DNA of 64,000 bases from Fibrivirga algicola (GTDB lineage Bacteria; Bacteroidota; Bacteroidia; Cytophagales; Spirosomataceae), in contig NZ_WAEL01000005.1 in the NCBI RefSeq assembly GCF_011742925.1, positions 124,001 to 188,000 of the forward strand, given 5' to 3'. The stretch's first letter is position 1. Every line of letters starts with the position of its first letter. Below the pieces are notes generated by a model that was given only the letters and a program-made list of their open reading frames with translations, ran no database searches and had not been told where the DNA came from. The translations under genes and the position numbers were made by a program. Positions 1-8,770 of this stretch are shown here, one piece after another.

Positions 1-922
1 TTTTCTCTGCTATTCTCAGTTTCGCACTTCGGGCTCTTGGGTTGCTGGCTACTTCCTCGGCGCTGGCTTCTACGGGCTTGCGCGTAACGGATTGCAATGG
101 CTTGATCTCGTTGCCATACAAGTCTTTCTCTACCTCGCCCGAAAACTTGCCTTTGTTAATGAAGTTCTTCACCAGCCGGTCTTCCAGCGAGTGATAGCTC
201 ATCACCACGAGTCGGCCACTGGGGGCCAATACGTCCGGCGTTTGTTCCAGAAACTCTTCCAGCACTTTCAGTTCGTCGTTCACTTCAATGCGTAACGCCT
301 GGAATACCTGCGCAAAGTACTTGTTTTCCTTGCCTCTGGGCGCACATCGTTTCAACGCATCTTTCAGGTCGTTGATTGTCTGAATGGTCTGGTTGGCCCG
401 GGCTGAAACCAGCGCGGCTGCGGCCGTACGGGCGTTGGTGAGTTCGCCATACATGCCCAAAATGCGGTGAAGATCGGCCTCAGGATAAGAGTTAACCACC
501 TGCTGGGCTGTGAGATCGCCCTGCTGGTTCATACGCATATCGAGATCGGCCTGGAAACGCGTTGAAAAGCCCCGTTCGGGTGTGTCGATCTGGTGCGACG
601 AAATGCCCAGATCGGCCAGTATACCATCTACCTGCCGTACGCCATAGAGGCGCAGGTAGCGTTTCAGGTTACGGAAATTGGCGGCAATAAACGTTAGTCG
701 GGGATCATTGATCGCTGCCGCATTGGCGCGGGCATCGGGGTCCTGGTCAAATACCAGCAATTTGCCTGCCTGCCCTTTGTCCCCCGGCTGCAAGGCGTCG
801 AGGATAGCCCGGCTATGACCGCCGCCTCCGAAGGTCACGTCGACATAGACCCCGCCTGGTTTCAGGGCGAGACCGTCGATGCATTCGGCCAGCATAACGG
901 GATTATGATATTCGGTAGTCAT
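1..922 (-). CDS. rsmH: 16S rRNA (cytosine(1402)-N(4))-methyltransferase RsmH (3' end cut by window)
   Basis: RsmH (MraW) methylates N4 of C1402 in the decoding centre of 16S rRNA, using S-adenosylmethionine, in the cytoplasm. I translated this by hand from the ATG at 922. The protein begins MTTEYHNPVMLAEC, has the glycine-rich SAM motif FGGGGHS near residue 33, a DLGISSHQ motif and an SYHSLEDR motif, and reaches the conserved tail NPRARSAKLRIAEK at the window edge. About 307 residues are visible, so only the last few codons and the stop are missing. The gene points left, so the rest of a cell-division cluster probably lies outside the window. The usual upstream neighbour mraZ is absent; a hypothetical gene sits 92 bp upstream instead. 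The family call is certain. Confidence 0.95.
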   Translation of the reverse strand, partial: MTTEYHNPVMLAECIDGLALKPGGVYVDVTFGGGGHSRAILDALQPGDKGQAGKLLVFDQDPDARANAAAINDPRLTFIAANFRNLKRYLRLYGVRQVDGILADLGISSHQIDTPERGFSTRFQADLDMRMNQQGDLTAQQVVNSYPEADLHRILGMYGELTNARTAAAALVSARANQTIQTINDLKDALKRCAPRGKENKYFAQVFQALRIEVNDELKVLEEFLEQTPDVLAPSGRLVVMSYHSLEDRLVKNFINKGKFSGEVEKDLYGNEIKPLQSVTRKPVEASAEEVASNPRARSAKLRIAEK

Positions 923-1013
923 AGGGCGTGGGGTTAAGGTAGCTCGTTGGAAAAGCCTTATACAAACTTAGCAAAACCCGGCCAATGACGCCCTCATAAG
1001 CTGGCAGACCGGC

Positions 1014-2159
1014 TTATTTTGTGAGGGGCAGGTGCAGCCTGACGTTGATTGTTGGTGGCGAAACCCGGCTGAACCCCGCCACAAGTTGATAGAACACAGG
1101 TAGGCTGGCCGACACTGAAAGCATTTTCTTATAGGATAGCCCGGCACCGGTATCTAACGGGCCGAGTACTATGGACATGCCCGTGTACCACATCCCCTGT
1201 ACCGCACCCGTGCCGAAGTAGCGGCCACCATACACCGCCAGATTTGTTCGAAAATCATTGATGGTAGCACCCTGGTAAGAAATCCTGGCCACTTCAGCAA
1301 TCAGGAAATAGTTGTTGAAGCGTTGCGGCAGCAATAGGCGAATCGATAAACCGAACTGCATAGCCTTTCCGTACCGGATAGGGTCGTTTACATCATTGGC
1401 AGACGGTATATGGCTGTTAACAGCGCCAAGGCTGATTTTTATTTTGCCATAATCCTGCTGCTCCTGATATACCCGACTATCTATACGGCAATACGAGTGG
1501 TACTCTCTCAGCAAGGCCATGATGGCCGTTTCAGTATAGCCGAGGTCATCAGTTCGAAGTGTAGGACATTCATTCAGCAGGGTTTTCAATTTGTTCCTAA
1601 AGAGTGGGTTGTCGTATTCGCCTCGTTTCGTATCGGTTGTAACCATAGTCTGGATGTAGTCGAGCGGATGGAGGAGGCCGTCTTTTTCGAGGAAAAACCG
1701 TTTTCTGTTTTGGCCGTCGAAAAAGCGGTAAAACCGGACGGCGTCGCTTTCGAGTAACAGTTCGAGCAGGAGGTAAGCGGTTGTTGGCTGACCGACTAAA
1801 GCAGCGGCAATGCTGGACGTTGATTTCTTGTAAACCGAAAACGAGACCTGCCGCCCATCGTACACACGATCGGGAGCGATTACCATTCGTCGGATTTCTT
1901 TTGCCGCAACTTCCCGTGTGGTTCCGCCCGAAGGCGTGAAGTTGATGGCAGTAGGCGAAACGTCCCAATCATAATAATTTACCTGCCCAAGCAAGGTGTC
2001 GCTCTGCGTAATGACGGTGGCCGAACGGAGCTCAAACTGACTGTAGGCCGGAGTTGATACGGCGAGTAACCGGATGGTGAACGTAAGGAAAATAAGTCGG
2101 GTGACTAACAGGTGGATCGGCATGGCGAGTGGAATGGGTACGCTTGATGAGCTACGCAT
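1014..2159 (-). CDS. Hypothetical exported protein
   Basis: I do not recognise the family. The N-terminus carries a hydrophobic stretch (LIFLTFTIRLLAV) ending in STPAYSQ, which looks like a signal peptide. An ATG at 2123 would give a shorter, more standard signal peptide, so both starts remain possible. The middle part (DTLLGQVNYYDWDVSP, then EVAAKEIRRMVI) resembles the short beta-rich N-terminal segment of many Bacteroidota envelope proteins. The C-terminal half alternates polar and apolar residues with many glycines and tyrosines, compatible with outer-membrane beta strands. It lies 92 bp upstream of rsmH on the same strand and may share its transcript. The envelope location is inferred and no function is claimed. 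Confidence 0.75.
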   Translation of the reverse strand: MRSSSSVPIPLAMPIHLLVTRLIFLTFTIRLLAVSTPAYSQFELRSATVITQSDTLLGQVNYYDWDVSPTAINFTPSGGTTREVAAKEIRRMVIAPDRVYDGRQVSFSVYKKSTSSIAAALVGQPTTAYLLLELLLESDAVRFYRFFDGQNRKRFFLEKDGLLHPLDYIQTMVTTDTKRGEYDNPLFRNKLKTLLNECPTLRTDDLGYTETAIMALLREYHSYCRIDSRVYQEQQDYGKIKISLGAVNSHIPSANDVNDPIRYGKAMQFGLSIRLLLPQRFNNYFLIAEVARISYQGATINDFRTNLAVYGGRYFGTGAVQGMWYTGMSIVLGPLDTGAGLSYKKMLSVSASLPVFYQLVAGFSRVSPPTINVRLHLPLTK

Positions 2160-2282
2160 ACTTGTTGGTAGACAAACATAGCGTACACAAGCTGTACCAA
2201 TTCCGTTAAACGCCAGATTATAGGTAGACCTGCCGGTTCAGCTGTATGGGTAATAGACCGGGGGAGTAAAAACCCTCACCAG

Positions 2283-2789
2283 TTAGTTGCCGCTGGTCAT
2301 CTCAGGTACGTAGGGTGCCTCGCTAGAGATGATCCGGTCGGTTCGCAGGCGTCGAACGATCTGTTCGGCATTGGGGACAACCCCACCGGGAGCTTGCGCA
2401 ATGGCTTTCCAGAACGACTTCTGTGTGCTCATGTCGGTCATCTCCAGCAACACCTCGTCAGTCGATCGGATGTACTCGCCCGATCCGGTTGTGTAATTGC
2501 GGTACGGATTGATCGTTAGCATCACCTGACTGCGGCAGGCCGTCAGTTGTTTATTAATCAGACTATCGGGGTTACCGAACGCCAGTGGCCCGGCTTCAAC
2601 GATACACACTTCATATTGCCTGGGAAACATGTTGAGAAACATGTAGAGGTAATCGGGCTTCGCATTGGGCAGCTTCGAAACGACCAGCAAGCGGGTGAAT
2701 TCCGGAATGGATTTCCGGTCAACGTTACTGTTGAACGACACGCAACCTGTAAGCAGGCCCAGCGTTAGGATGGCAAAAGCAGCTTTCAT
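2283..2789 (-). CDS. Hypothetical lipoprotein
   Basis: This is a small predicted lipoprotein of 168 residues. From the ATG at 2789 it begins MKAAFAILTLGLLTGC, a short basic start, a hydrophobic core and a lipobox (LTGC) with the acylated cysteine at residue 16. A longer frame from 2819 adds ten residues before this and spoils the signal peptide, so the ATG at 2789 is preferred. The mature part has a segment about nucleotide-binding-fold size (EFTRLLVVSKLPN, then a region around LTINPYRNYTTGSGEY) but no motif I can name. It is on the same strand as the next gene to the left, 123 bp away. The function is unknown. Confidence 0.8.
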   Translation of the reverse strand: MKAAFAILTLGLLTGCVSFNSNVDRKSIPEFTRLLVVSKLPNAKPDYLYMFLNMFPRQYEVCIVEAGPLAFGNPDSLINKQLTACRSQVMLTINPYRNYTTGSGEYIRSTDEVLLEMTDMSTQKSFWKAIAQAPGGVVPNAEQIVRRLRTDRIISSEAPYVPEMTSGN

Positions 2790-2958
2790 AAGGTAAGTAG
2801 TTTTGTAGAATAGGCCCAACGGCGTTGGTTGTCGCGCATAAGACCTATTTCATGCGTGTAAAGTTTAACAGCGTATCCTCTTTTCTTTGTGAACGGGAGA
2901 ACCGCTATTTGCTGTTGCCCATGTTGTAAAACTGAGTAAGCCTACGGGCGTCTTGTGT

Positions 2959-4218
2959 ATGAAAAATCTAGTGAAGAACACCTTTATAAGCTTTCTCTTT
3001 CTGCCATTCCTACTGAATTGTCAATCGTCGCCAACCGTAAAAACGGGCGTGTGGCGGGCAACGCTGGAGACGAGTGGTGGCCAATTACCGTTTGGCCTTT
3101 CAATTGAACCAGCCGCGCAGGCAGGTAAATACACCGTTTTTGCCTTAAACGGCGCTGAACGACTGCCTATGGATGAAGCTACCCTGGTAGGTGATACACT
3201 CCGAATTCCGATGGATTTGTTTGAATCGGAGCTGGTAGGCAAGGTGTCTGGCGATAAGCTGACTGGTGTTTGGCGGAAACGGCGGGTTAAAGCTGATTTT
3301 CAGGTGGTACCCTTTTCGGCTGAATTCGGGCAGGATTACCGGTTTGCTCCTGCCGGGAAAGCCCCTGCCGCCGACCTGTCGGGTACATGGCAAACGCTGT
3401 TTCGGGCGGCTGGAGCTGAGGCTGCTCCGGGCGATACAACCGTTGCGGTCGGCGTATTCAAGCAGCAGGGCTCTGACGTGTCGGGTACGTTTCTGACTCC
3501 CACTGGCGATTACCGCTATCTGGCCGGTAATGTGTTTGGCGACAGCCTGTTACTGTCCTGCTTTGATGGAAATCACGCCTTTCTGTTTAAGGCTCGGCTA
3601 GCCGGGGCGGGTACAGATCGGACACTGACGGGCGTATTTCATTCAGGACCAACTTATCGCGAAACCTGGACCGCCCGCCTCAACCCGAACGCGACCCTGC
3701 CCGACCCAGCGAAACTAACGTACCTGAAACCCGGCCAGCGCTTTAGCTTTGCCTTTCCAGATCCGGCAGGGAAAACGGTGTCGCTGAGCGATCCGCAGTT
3801 TAAGGGAAAAGTGACCGTGGTGCAGATTATGGGTTCGTGGTGCCCAAACTGCATGGACGAGACCAAATTTTTAGCGCCCTGGTACGCTAAAAACAAGGCA
3901 CGCGGTGTCGAGGTGGTGGGGCTTGCTTTCGAGAAAACGGCTGATCTGGCGGAGTATGGGCCAAAATTGACCCGCATGAGCGAACGCTTTCAGATTCAAT
4001 ACCCGGTGTTGCTAGCCGGCACAAATGACAAAGCCGAAGCAGCCAAGTCATTGCCTGCGCTAAGTAGCGTAGTGGCTTTTCCGACTACGATCTTCGTTGA
4101 CAAAAAAGGAGCGGTACGCCACATCCACACTGGCTTTTCCGGCCCTGGCACGGGGGTGTACTATGACCAGTACGTGGGTGAGTTCAATCGGCTTATCGAT
4201 AAACTTCTGGCCGAATAA
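2959..4218 (+). CDS. TlpA-like thioredoxin-family lipoprotein
   Basis: This is an envelope thiol-disulfide protein of 419 residues. A signal peptide ends in a lipobox (LPFLLNC), so it should be a lipoprotein. Residues of about 25-250 form a beta-rich region with no motif I can name. The C-terminal part is a TlpA/ResA-like thioredoxin fold with the redox motif WCPNC (Cys295 and Cys298) and the cis-proline region VVAFPTTIFVDKKG. Such proteins usually reduce or isomerise disulfides of exported proteins. The start is placed at the ATG at 2959; an upstream in-frame TTG at 2953 adds only two residues. It is a single gene with its own spacer on both sides. The fold is well supported but the substrate is unknown. 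Confidence 0.9.
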   Translation: MKNLVKNTFISFLFLPFLLNCQSSPTVKTGVWRATLETSGGQLPFGLSIEPAAQAGKYTVFALNGAERLPMDEATLVGDTLRIPMDLFESELVGKVSGDKLTGVWRKRRVKADFQVVPFSAEFGQDYRFAPAGKAPAADLSGTWQTLFRAAGAEAAPGDTTVAVGVFKQQGSDVSGTFLTPTGDYRYLAGNVFGDSLLLSCFDGNHAFLFKARLAGAGTDRTLTGVFHSGPTYRETWTARLNPNATLPDPAKLTYLKPGQRFSFAFPDPAGKTVSLSDPQFKGKVTVVQIMGSWCPNCMDETKFLAPWYAKNKARGVEVVGLAFEKTADLAEYGPKLTRMSERFQIQYPVLLAGTNDKAEAAKSLPALSSVVAFPTTIFVDKKGAVRHIHTGFSGPGTGVYYDQYVGEFNRLIDKLLAE

Positions 4219-4391
4219 TTGCTGCGTGAATTGACATTTGCCTGTTGCACTTGTCAAAGGGCTGTTAAGCCTAACTGTCCGCAGCGAAAAAGGGATATAC
4301 GTCGGCACAAAAAACCTATGTATCGACACTCGTTTTTTTCTGTGGAGAAGGAATTCGTCATTTGCCATTGTACTTAAAGTCCCCAAAACAC

Positions 4392-4988
4392 ATGAAACTT
4401 TTACTCCTTCCCGTGGCTGCGTTACTGTCGATGTCAGCTGCTTATGCTCAAACTTGGGCTGTTGATAAGTCTCACTCTCGCGTTGGTTTCACGGTTACGC
4501 ACCTGTTGCTGTCGGAAGTTGATGGCAACTTCAAAACATTCGACGCGAAAATCACGTCATCGAAGGCTGACCTGTCAGATGCCGTTTTCGAAATGACGGC
4601 GGACATCAACTCGGTAGATACCGACAATGAGCGGCGCGATGGTCACCTGAAAAGCCCTGATTGGTTCGATGCGGCTAAGTTTCCAACGCTTGCTTTCAAG
4701 AGCACCTCGTTTAAGAAAGTAGACGGTAAGAAATACAAAATCATGGGCGACCTGACGATGCACGGTGTGACCAAGCCAATTACGCTGGATGCCGTACTGA
4801 CTGGTCCCGTAACGATGGAAGGCCGGGGTGGCAAGCAGGAGAAAGCTGGTCTGAAGGTGAACGGTGTCATCAAGCGGACTGATTTTGGCGTAGGATCGGC
4901 TGGTGGTGCTACGGTTAGCGAAGAAGTGGAGCTGAAAGCCGCTGGTGAATTTACCAAGCAGGCAGCCGCTACAGCTGAGAAGAAATAA
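4392..4988 (+). CDS. YceI family protein
   Basis: YceI-family proteins are small periplasmic lipocalin-like barrels that bind polyisoprenoid or other lipid ligands. The ATG at 4392 starts a clear signal peptide (MKLLLLPVAALLSMSAAYAQ) followed by the family opening TWAVDKSHSRVGFTV. The internal blocks VDTDNERRDGHLKSPDWFD, PTLAFKSTSF and GDLTMHGVTKPITLDA are typical of the family. The product is 198 residues, normal for the family. A longer frame from 4362 only adds ten residues before the signal peptide. A strong hairpin terminator follows the stop codon, so the gene appears to be transcribed alone. The family call is secure and the ligand is unknown. Confidence 0.95.
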   Translation: MKLLLLPVAALLSMSAAYAQTWAVDKSHSRVGFTVTHLLLSEVDGNFKTFDAKITSSKADLSDAVFEMTADINSVDTDNERRDGHLKSPDWFDAAKFPTLAFKSTSFKKVDGKKYKIMGDLTMHGVTKPITLDAVLTGPVTMEGRGGKQEKAGLKVNGVIKRTDFGVGSAGGATVSEEVELKAAGEFTKQAAATAEKK

Positions 4989-5025
4989 GATTCCCGTATC
5001 CGACTCGATCAGGTACGTTATATAG

Positions 5026-5060
5026 AAAAGCCGACACGGTCTACTGTGTCGGCTTTTTTT
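5026..5060 (+). terminator. Rho-independent terminator after the YceI gene
   Basis: A perfect 12-bp stem (AAAAGCCGACAC with GTGTCGGCTTTT) closes an 8-nt loop and runs into a T tract. It lies 37 bp past the YceI stop codon. Confidence 0.85.
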
Positions 5061-5196
5061 GTGGTTACAATGCGCCGATCTGGTCGATTGACTGGGTCGG
5101 AACAGTGCTCAATTGGTAACAGACGAATCCGTTCAACTCGAAAAGATCCGTGTAGATCCGGTTAATCCCTGTACCAGTACACCCACATAAAATTCG

Positions 5197-5204
5197 TATT
5201 TTTG
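5197..5204 (+). promoter_or_regulatory. Candidate -7 promoter element of valS
   Basis: The octamer TATTTTTG matches the Bacteroidota -7 consensus TAnnTTTG and lies 35 bp before the valS start. I see no convincing TTG at the -33 position, so this is a weaker promoter call than the others. Confidence 0.45.
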
Positions 5205-5238
5205 CGGCCTTAACGCGGCCCCGGCCCTATCAGACGGC

Positions 5239-7890
5239 ATGATTGCAAAGACATATTCACCCACCGATATTGAAGCTAAATGGTATCAGTATTGGCTTGA
5301 TAATAAACTGTTTACCTCTACGCCCGACGAGCGTGAGCCGTACACCATCGTGATTCCGCCACCCAACGTAACGGGTGTGTTGCACATGGGCCACATGCTT
5401 AACAATACCATTCAGGACGTGCTGATTCGCAAGGCCCGGATGGAAGGGAAAAATGCCTGCTGGGTGCCCGGTACCGACCACGCCAGTATTGCCACCGAAA
5501 CTAAAGTGGTGAACATGCTGAAGGAGCGCGGTATCGACAAGAAAGACCTGACCCGCGACGAGTTTCTGGCCTATGCCTGGGAATGGAAGGAAAAGTACGG
5601 CGGTATCATCCTGCAGCAACTCCGCAAACTCGGCGCCTCCTGCGACTGGGACCGCACCCGTTTCACGATGGACCCCGCCCTCTACGAATCGGTGATCGAC
5701 GTTTTTGTTGACCTGTACAACAAAGGGCAGATCTACCGGGGTGTTCGCATGGTAAACTGGGACCCGCAGGGACTCACCGCCGTGTCGGACGAAGAGGTGA
5801 ACATGAAAGAGGTTCAGCAGAAGCTGAGCTACATCCGCTATGAAATTCAGAGCGACGGCGGCGAGAAGGAATACGTAACGGTTGCTACCGTTCGGCCGGA
5901 AACGATCATGGCCGACTCAGCGATCTGCGTAAACCCGAATGATGAGCGGTACACTCACCTGCACGGAAAGTCGGCCCTGATTCCCCTGATCAACCGGCCC
6001 ATTCCGATCATCACCGACGAATACGTAACGATGGATTTCGGAACGGGTTGCCTGAAAGTGACCCCCGCACACGACCCCAACGACTACGAACTGGGCATTA
6101 AACACCGCTTGCCTGTCATCGATATCCTGAACGACAACGGCACGCTGAACGAGAAAGCGCAGATTCTGGTCGGGAAGGACCGGTTTGTGGCTCGGAAAGA
6201 GGTTTTAAAGCTGCTGGAAGAGTCGGGCAATCTGGTCAAGACCGAGGAGTATAAGTCGAACGTGGGTTTCTCGGAACGGACCAACGCCGTGATCGAGCCA
6301 AAGCTGTCGCTGCAGTGGTTCCTGAAAATGCAGGACATCGCCAAACCCGCCCTGGATGCCGTCATGTCCGACGATATTGCGCTGGTGCCGCCCAAGTATA
6401 AGAACATGTACCGCTCGTGGATGGAAGAACCCCACGACTGGTGTATCAGTCGCCAACTGTGGTGGGGGCAGCGAATTCCGGCGTTCTACATGCAGGATGG
6501 TACCGTCATTGTCGCCAAAAACAAGCGGGAAGCCCTGCGGAAAGTGCAGCACGAAAGGCTGCTCTTCGCCATGACCGAAGCCGACCTGACCCAGGACGAC
6601 GACGTGCTGGATACGTGGTTCTCGTCGTGGCTGTGGCCTATTTCAGTATTCGACGGTATCCGTCACCCCGACAACGAAGAGATCAATTATTACTATCCGA
6701 CCAACGACCTTGTTACGGGTTTTGACATCATTTTCTTCTGGGTTGCCCGGATGGCAATGGCGGGTTTTGAGTACCGGGGAGAGCGGCCATTCAAGAACGT
6801 GTATTTCACAGGTATGGTCCGCGACAAGCAGGGCCGTAAAATGTCGAAGCAGCTTGGTAACTCACCCGACCCGCTTGTGCTGATCGACCAGTTCGGTGCC
6901 GACGGTGTTCGTACTGGTATGCTCTTCAGCGCCGCCGCTGGTAACGACCTGCTGTTCGACGAAAAACTCTGCGAACAGGGCCGTAACTTCTGCAACAAAA
7001 TCTGGAACGCGTTCCGGTTAGTGAAAGGCTGGACGGTTTCTCCCGCTGCCAACGTGGGCGACAGCTTGCCCAGCCAGTGGTTCGAAGCTAAACTGAGCCA
7101 AACGCTGATCGAAATCGAAGACCATTTCAGCAAGTTCCGGATCTCGGATGCCCTTCAGAGCATTTACAAGCTGATCTGGGACGATTTCTGTTCGCAGTAT
7201 CTCGAACTGATCAAGCCGACCAGCTATACCGAGAAAGACGCTGACGGGAACTACAGCGGCATTATCGACGAGGCAACGTACCTGGCCACGATCAACTTCT
7301 TCGAGCGGTTAATGGCTCTGACGCATCCGTTCATGCCGTTCATCACCGAAGAAATCTGGCAGGATATTCGTGAACGTAAAGACGGCGAAAGCCTGTGTAC
7401 AGCCGCGTTCCCGAAAGCCGCGTCGATCGACATAGCTGTTCTGGCTGATTTCGATACGCTGTTCGAGATTGTGACCAACATTCGGAATATCCGTAACGCC
7501 AAGCAGATTGCCCCGAAGGCAGAGCTGCCCCTGTCGATACGTACCCAGACCCCTGACCGCTTTAAGGCGCTGGAAGGACTGATTCAGAAAATGGCGAACG
7601 TACCTGCGATCGAGTATGTATCGGAGAAGCCAGAAAACGCGACCTCGTTCCTGATCAAAGGCGATGAATTCTTTATCGACCTGGCCGATCAACTTGACGA
7701 AGAGCAGGAAAAAGAAAAAGCGCAACAGGAGTTAACGTACCTGATCGGTTTCCGCGATTCGGTGTTGAAGAAACTCTCAAACGAGCGTTTCGTTGCCAAC
7801 GCCAAAGCCGATGTAGTCGAGCGCGAACGACAGAAAGCCGCCGACGCTGAATCAAAAATTGCCTCATTGCAAGCGTTTCTGAATAAGTAG
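5239..7890 (+). CDS. valS: Valine--tRNA ligase
   Basis: ValS charges tRNA-Val with valine and edits mischarged threonine; it is a class I aminoacyl-tRNA synthetase in the cytoplasm. The HIGH-type motif HMGH is at residues 49-52 within PPNVTGVLHMGHM, and the KMSKS-type loop is KMSKQ at residues 534-538. The CP1 editing region lies between them (TVRPETIMADSAICV). The C-terminal part, from about residue 815, is a charged coiled coil (EEQEKEKAQQELTYL onward) as in other ValRS. Its 883 residues are the normal length. The start is the ATG at 5239, 35 bp after a -7-like box, and a terminator follows the stop. Four copies of the window's abundant AACGTACC or TACGTACC octamer fall inside this gene. 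Confidence 0.98.
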   Translation: MIAKTYSPTDIEAKWYQYWLDNKLFTSTPDEREPYTIVIPPPNVTGVLHMGHMLNNTIQDVLIRKARMEGKNACWVPGTDHASIATETKVVNMLKERGIDKKDLTRDEFLAYAWEWKEKYGGIILQQLRKLGASCDWDRTRFTMDPALYESVIDVFVDLYNKGQIYRGVRMVNWDPQGLTAVSDEEVNMKEVQQKLSYIRYEIQSDGGEKEYVTVATVRPETIMADSAICVNPNDERYTHLHGKSALIPLINRPIPIITDEYVTMDFGTGCLKVTPAHDPNDYELGIKHRLPVIDILNDNGTLNEKAQILVGKDRFVARKEVLKLLEESGNLVKTEEYKSNVGFSERTNAVIEPKLSLQWFLKMQDIAKPALDAVMSDDIALVPPKYKNMYRSWMEEPHDWCISRQLWWGQRIPAFYMQDGTVIVAKNKREALRKVQHERLLFAMTEADLTQDDDVLDTWFSSWLWPISVFDGIRHPDNEEINYYYPTNDLVTGFDIIFFWVARMAMAGFEYRGERPFKNVYFTGMVRDKQGRKMSKQLGNSPDPLVLIDQFGADGVRTGMLFSAAAGNDLLFDEKLCEQGRNFCNKIWNAFRLVKGWTVSPAANVGDSLPSQWFEAKLSQTLIEIEDHFSKFRISDALQSIYKLIWDDFCSQYLELIKPTSYTEKDADGNYSGIIDEATYLATINFFERLMALTHPFMPFITEEIWQDIRERKDGESLCTAAFPKAASIDIAVLADFDTLFEIVTNIRNIRNAKQIAPKAELPLSIRTQTPDRFKALEGLIQKMANVPAIEYVSEKPENATSFLIKGDEFFIDLADQLDEEQEKEKAQQELTYLIGFRDSVLKKLSNERFVANAKADVVERERQKAADAESKIASLQAFLNK

Positions 7891-7909
7891 TAACAAGATA
7901 TAATTCAAT

Positions 7910-7953
7910 TCATAAAAAATGCCCAATCGTTGCTGGTTGGGCATTTTTTATGA
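7910..7953. terminator. Bidirectional terminator between valS and the facing gene
   Basis: A perfect 17-bp stem with a 10-nt loop has A and T tracts on both flanks, so it can serve both convergent genes. Its core, AAAAAATGCCCAA with loop CGTTGCTGG, recurs almost unchanged at 23811-23843. Confidence 0.9.
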
Positions 7954-7961
7954 GGTGTATA

Positions 7962-8705
7962 TTAGCGTCTTCCAGTCAAAAACTGCCAGAAGGAGCGGCG
8001 TTTGGGTGGCTCTTGTCGAGTAATTAGCAGGCCACCGCCAACAATAACACGACTTGGTTCAGCAGGGTACATAGTTAGTAACAAGGGGGGCTGTTCCTTA
8101 GTTGTCAAGATCGTTGTGCGTATCCTACCGCCATCTCCTCCCATAATAGATACTCGTAACGAATCGCTAACCTGATCGGCTCGATGAATTGATAACTGAA
8201 AGTTGCCACCCTCATCGGTGAGGGTAAACTTGCCATTACGCTCATTCAATACAGTCGCGGATTTGTAAGGAATCCCAGCTTCATCTACCACCCTTCCCCT
8301 GACATAGAAGAGAACAGGTTCAGTAAGCGTGAAGACATTTCTGGTTACCAGTGGCGAAAGGCTCGTTGGTGAACTTGCTGTCTGGGTCGGAACTGTTTGC
8401 CCTTTTGTTGTTTGCCAGCCCAGCACAAGGGCCACCGCCCAACGTACCCAGCTACCGTGATTGGGTTGCGAACGTATCTGAACCGGCTGGATAGATCTCT
8501 CCAATTGATCGGTACGCAGTCGGCCACAGACTGCTCCGCCGTTGTATGTAGCTAACCAGTTGGCCAGTTCACGATCTGAGAAGGTTGAGAAATCATGTAC
8601 CGTTTTCTGGCAGGCAGCGCAATGCCGGCCGCCGCTCACGGTTGTCATCCGCTCCCAGGGTTCAGAGCAGGGCGTTGGTATAGTAACTACGGCTGGCTGG
8701 TTCAT
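7962..8705 (-). CDS. Carboxypeptidase-like regulatory domain protein with N-terminal Cys motif
   Basis: This 247-residue protein has three parts. The N-terminal cytosolic segment has Cys13, the pair HCAAC (Cys29 and Cys32) and Cys60 in a VCGRLR motif, a pattern that could bind a metal. A hydrophobic segment at about residues 88-100 (WVRWAVALVLGW) looks like one membrane anchor. Residues of about 134-212 match a CarboxypepD_reg-like beta-sandwich domain (YVRGRVVDEAGIPYKSATV). I know this arrangement from many Cytophagales proteins of unknown role. It shares a strand with the FkbM gene 65 bp upstream and ends at the bidirectional valS terminator. The domain parse is clear; metal binding and topology are inferred. 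Confidence 0.8.
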   Translation of the reverse strand: MNQPAVVTIPTPCSEPWERMTTVSGGRHCAACQKTVHDFSTFSDRELANWLATYNGGAVCGRLRTDQLERSIQPVQIRSQPNHGSWVRWAVALVLGWQTTKGQTVPTQTASSPTSLSPLVTRNVFTLTEPVLFYVRGRVVDEAGIPYKSATVLNERNGKFTLTDEGGNFQLSIHRADQVSDSLRVSIMGGDGGRIRTTILTTKEQPPLLLTMYPAEPSRVIVGGGLLITRQEPPKRRSFWQFLTGRR

Positions 8706-8770
8706 AGATCATTCGTATACAGCAAGATATACAAACGTGTACTAAGATGTACAGCCCTACTTTACCAACT

